This document shows, one piece after another, positions 62,240 to 64,000 of a stretch of 64,000 nucleotides of DNA (within the stretch, counting starts at the first letter, position 1; every line of letters begins with the position of its first letter). A program made the position numbers and the translations under genes. The notes under the pieces were generated by a model. It did not search any database and was not told the origin of the DNA. It was given only the letters and a program-made list of their open reading frames with translations. Source of the stretch: Lentisphaerota bacterium (GTDB taxonomy: Bacteria > Verrucomicrobiota > Lentisphaeria > Oligosphaerales > JABHEG01); contig JABHEG010000374.1 in NCBI GenBank assembly GCA_018676675.1, positions 1 through 64,000 on the forward strand, in the 5' to 3' direction.

Positions 62240-63397
62240 ATGCACCAGATGACCAGCCGTGAACGCCTCCTCGCCGCCTACCGGCATCAGCCGGTTGACC
62301 GGGTCCCCTGCTCGCCTCGGATCACCTATTGGCTCATTGATCACTACGGTGACGCGTCTCTCGGAACGCATCTCCGGGCCGCGGAGGAGTTCGGGTTCGA
62401 CCTGCACCACAACGCCGGCGTGTATTGGTCACCCTTCGAACTGGGCGCCCGAGACAGCTACGACCTGCCCGGTGTCGAGTATTCTCTCAGCTGGGGGAAG
62501 GACGGCGCCTTTGACGTCGCGATGCGCACGTTCCGAACGCCGGCTGGCACGCTGACCGATCGGCTCAACATCCCGCCGCGGGGTGACCGGAGCTTCGGCA
62601 TGGCGCCGAACCCGTTTCGCACCGAGCATCTGGTCAAGACGCGAGACGACCTTGGCCCGCTCCGCTATCTGCTGCCGGACCCCGCACGTACCAATCTCGA
62701 TCCCTACTTCCAACAGGCTGAACAGGTCGGAGAGAACGGTCTAGTGCAACTCAACGTCCACTCGGCCCTGAACCACCGCGCCGGCGAGATGATGGGCACT
62801 GAGGACCTGATGATGCTCTACTACGACGACGCGCCGTTCTTTGCGGAACTTATGGACATTGGGCACCAGCAGCAACTCGCTGAGATCCGAGCCGCACTTG
62901 ACGCCGGTGTCCGCCACTTCTTTCTGAACTGGTACTACAACAGCATGTCAGCCGGGTGGTCACCGTCGTTCTGGACAGAGTATTTCCAGCCTCAACTGCG
63001 TGAGACCTGCGAGGTGATCCACGCTGCCGACGGCACAGCCAATCTCTACGACGACGGCAAGTGCATGGCAATCATCAACCTCGTTGCCGACGCCGGCATC
63101 GACGTGTTGGAGACGCTCACCCCGCCACCGGTTGGCGACGTTGACCTGGCCGAGGCCAAGCGCCGCATCGGGGACCGGGTATGCCTCAAAGGCCACACTG
63201 ACCTCATCTACGTGCTCAAACTCGGAACACCGGTTCTGGTGGAACAGACCGTCCGCAACGCCATCGAAGCCGCAGGCCCAACCGGGTTCATTCTGGGTAC
63301 GTCAGACGGCATCCGCGATGGAACCCCCATTGAGAACGTACGAGCCTATTTCAACGCAGCGCGAACGTACGGTTGCCAAAAGGAAGGCCAGCTTTGA
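62240..63397 (+). CDS. Uroporphyrinogen decarboxylase-family (UroD-like) protein
   Basis: 385 residues; GAGG is five bases before the ATG. The opening MTSRERLLAAYRHQPVDRVPC is the classic start of UroD/MtaA-type proteins. Later landmarks are HLRAAEEFGFD, TPAGTLTDRLNIPPR, LVQLNVHSALNHRAGEMMG, DDAPFFAELMDIGHQQQ, LYDDGKCMAIINLVADAGIDVLETLTPPP and GFILGTSDGIRDGTPIENV. The H-x-C zinc site typical of corrinoid methyltransferases is replaced by LYDDGKC, so methyl transfer to cobalamin is doubtful. Lentisphaerota and Kiritimatiellota encode dozens of such paralogs in sugar loci with no known reaction. It is divergent from rhaM and probably shares its control region. Confidence 0.82.
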   Translation: MHQMTSRERLLAAYRHQPVDRVPCSPRITYWLIDHYGDASLGTHLRAAEEFGFDLHHNAGVYWSPFELGARDSYDLPGVEYSLSWGKDGAFDVAMRTFRTPAGTLTDRLNIPPRGDRSFGMAPNPFRTEHLVKTRDDLGPLRYLLPDPARTNLDPYFQQAEQVGENGLVQLNVHSALNHRAGEMMGTEDLMMLYYDDAPFFAELMDIGHQQQLAEIRAALDAGVRHFFLNWYYNSMSAGWSPSFWTEYFQPQLRETCEVIHAADGTANLYDDGKCMAIINLVADAGIDVLETLTPPPVGDVDLAEAKRRIGDRVCLKGHTDLIYVLKLGTPVLVEQTVRNAIEAAGPTGFILGTSDGIRDGTPIENVRAYFNAARTYGCQKEGQL

Positions 63398-63419
63398 GGG
63401 GTTGAGTGCGGGGGGGGGG

Positions 63420-63545
63420 ATTGCAGGAAGAACGCGACTCTGTCAAGGCCTACGTCGCTAACTACGAACAGATTACGCCACCAGCATAGCGGTGTTTGTA
63501 GTGAGACACGTAGAGCAACGGTGTGCCGTTCTTTCTGCCTATCTT
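63420..63545. repeat. Second locus of the 46-bp repeat family, inverted pair
   Basis: 63429-63470 (AACGCGACTCTGTCAAGGCC, then TACGTCGCTAACTACGAAC) matches the inverted relative at 27285-27325. 63491-63535 (TTTGTAGTGAGACACGTAG, then AGCAACGGTGTGCCGTTC) matches the direct unit of 27138-27290, diverged. The two halves face each other, making an imperfect large palindrome between convergent genes. A run of ten to eleven G residues at 63409-63419 lies just before. Confidence 0.7.
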
Positions 63546-63554
63546 AGCGGCATT

Positions 63555-64000
63555 CTAGTCGTACAGGCCGCCACCGGGGTACTTCCAGAAGCCACGCCAG
63601 AACCGCGTATACTGGGCCTGGCTGTAGCGGTTTGGCCGACCGTAGGTGTAACAGGGAATGGGCATCTTCCATTGCTGCACATGCCCATCCATGTGGGCGA
63701 CATTCATCGACTTGCTGTGACGATAGAAGGCAGGGTTAATGTCAAGCAAGTGGTGCAGATTCGGGTAGGCGTGCGCGTAAGGGTTGACCTCGATCATGCT
63801 GGCTGTGTGATTCTCCACCACGATCCCGTGGTCAGCTGGGTACTTCGACATCTTGGTGTTGATCCAGCCGTAGTACCAGCGCTGATCCCCCGCAGAAGAC
63901 ATCCAGCGCCCGAACGCGTAGTTCGTATAGCGGCTAGTCACGTTGGTCTCCCACTTCTGCGAAGGGCAGTTGAGGCTCGACCCGTAAGCCGGCCGGTACC
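63555..64000 (-). CDS. H-X9-DG prepilin-associated protein, 5' end outside the window
   Basis: The reading frame is open to the right edge. The residues before the internal GTG at 63941 (LNCPSQKWETN) continue the protein sensibly, so the gene is cut by the window and that GTG is not its start. About 148 residues are visible. The landmark is HSKSMNVAHMDGHVQ, exactly the H-x9-D-G signature of the prepilin-type processing-associated C-terminal domain (DUF1559-like). The PAYGSSLNCPS segment is typical too. Full proteins start with a type IV prepilin-like methylated helix and are very numerous in Lentisphaerota, Kiritimatiellota and planctomycetes. The function is thought to be surface pseudopilins. 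It ends the window and supports the PVC assignment. Confidence 0.85.
   Translation of the reverse strand, partial: YRPAYGSSLNCPSQKWETNVTSRYTNYAFGRWMSSAGDQRWYYGWINTKMSKYPADHGIVVENHTASMIEVNPYAHAYPNLHHLLDINPAFYRHSKSMNVAHMDGHVQQWKMPIPCYTYGRPNRYSQAQYTRFWRGFWKYPGGGLYD

Overview
ORGANISM. GC-rich bacterial chromosome fragment, probably from the PVC superphylum (Lentisphaerota, Kiritimatiellota or a related planctomycete-like lineage). The reasons are the many large multidomain secreted carbohydrate-active proteins, a DUF4838 protein, LVIVD-repeat, L-rhamnose mutarotase and UroD-family proteins, a sulfatase next to a sialate esterase-like protein, and an H-X9-DG prepilin-associated protein cut by the right edge. 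There is no rRNA, tRNA, ribosomal or replication gene, and I recognised no transcription regulator. This is accessory, glycan-foraging DNA. The phylum assignment is inference. LAYOUT. 1-3160 (-): acetylxylan-esterase-like hydrolase and a secreted TIM-barrel protein. 3558-8473 (+): Tat-exported DUF3795 protein, a miniature ExbB-like membrane protein, a 46-residue membrane microprotein, a secreted propeller-like protein and a beta-helix protein. 8653-12554 (-): GH20-like protein and a toroid protein. 12884-15993 (+): SDR and a glycyl radical enzyme. 15944-19692: MFS transporter (-), sugar isomerase/epimerase (+), SGNH esterase (-). 19906-30229 (+): GHL10 protein, a 1293-residue glycosidase-esterase fusion, two SDRs, an LVIVD protein. 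30265-30908: repeat array. 31017-33940 (+): glycosidase-like protein and an SPL-family radical SAM protein. 34063-45167 (-): GH141-like beta-helix protein, a secreted TIM-barrel protein, a sialidase-like protein and a heparinase II/III-family lyase. 45506-56709 (+): secreted TIM-barrel protein, SASA esterase, sulfatase, then three tightly coupled secreted proteins. 57096-62099 (-): LamG/propeller fusion, a GxxExxY protein inside an inverted repeat, RhaM. 62240-63397 (+): UroD-family protein. 63555-64000 (-): H-X9-DG protein, partial. HOW THEY FIT. Exported glycosidases, lyases, esterases and a sulfatase would strip and cut a decorated, probably sulfated and deoxysugar- or uronate-containing glycan. 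The MFS permease, RhaM, the isomerase/epimerase, three SDRs and the glycyl radical enzyme could take the released sugars through intracellular catabolism. No SusC/SusD pair is present. The substrate is inferred, not shown. MOST UNUSUAL SIGNAL. Nearly every long intergenic gap holds small palindromic elements with a GGAG or GTAG tetranucleotide at the foot of a hairpin. Several families recur at distant loci, with compensatory stem changes or a constant 11-base head followed by different hairpins. They look like REP/BIME-type elements, but no RAYT transposase is in the window.
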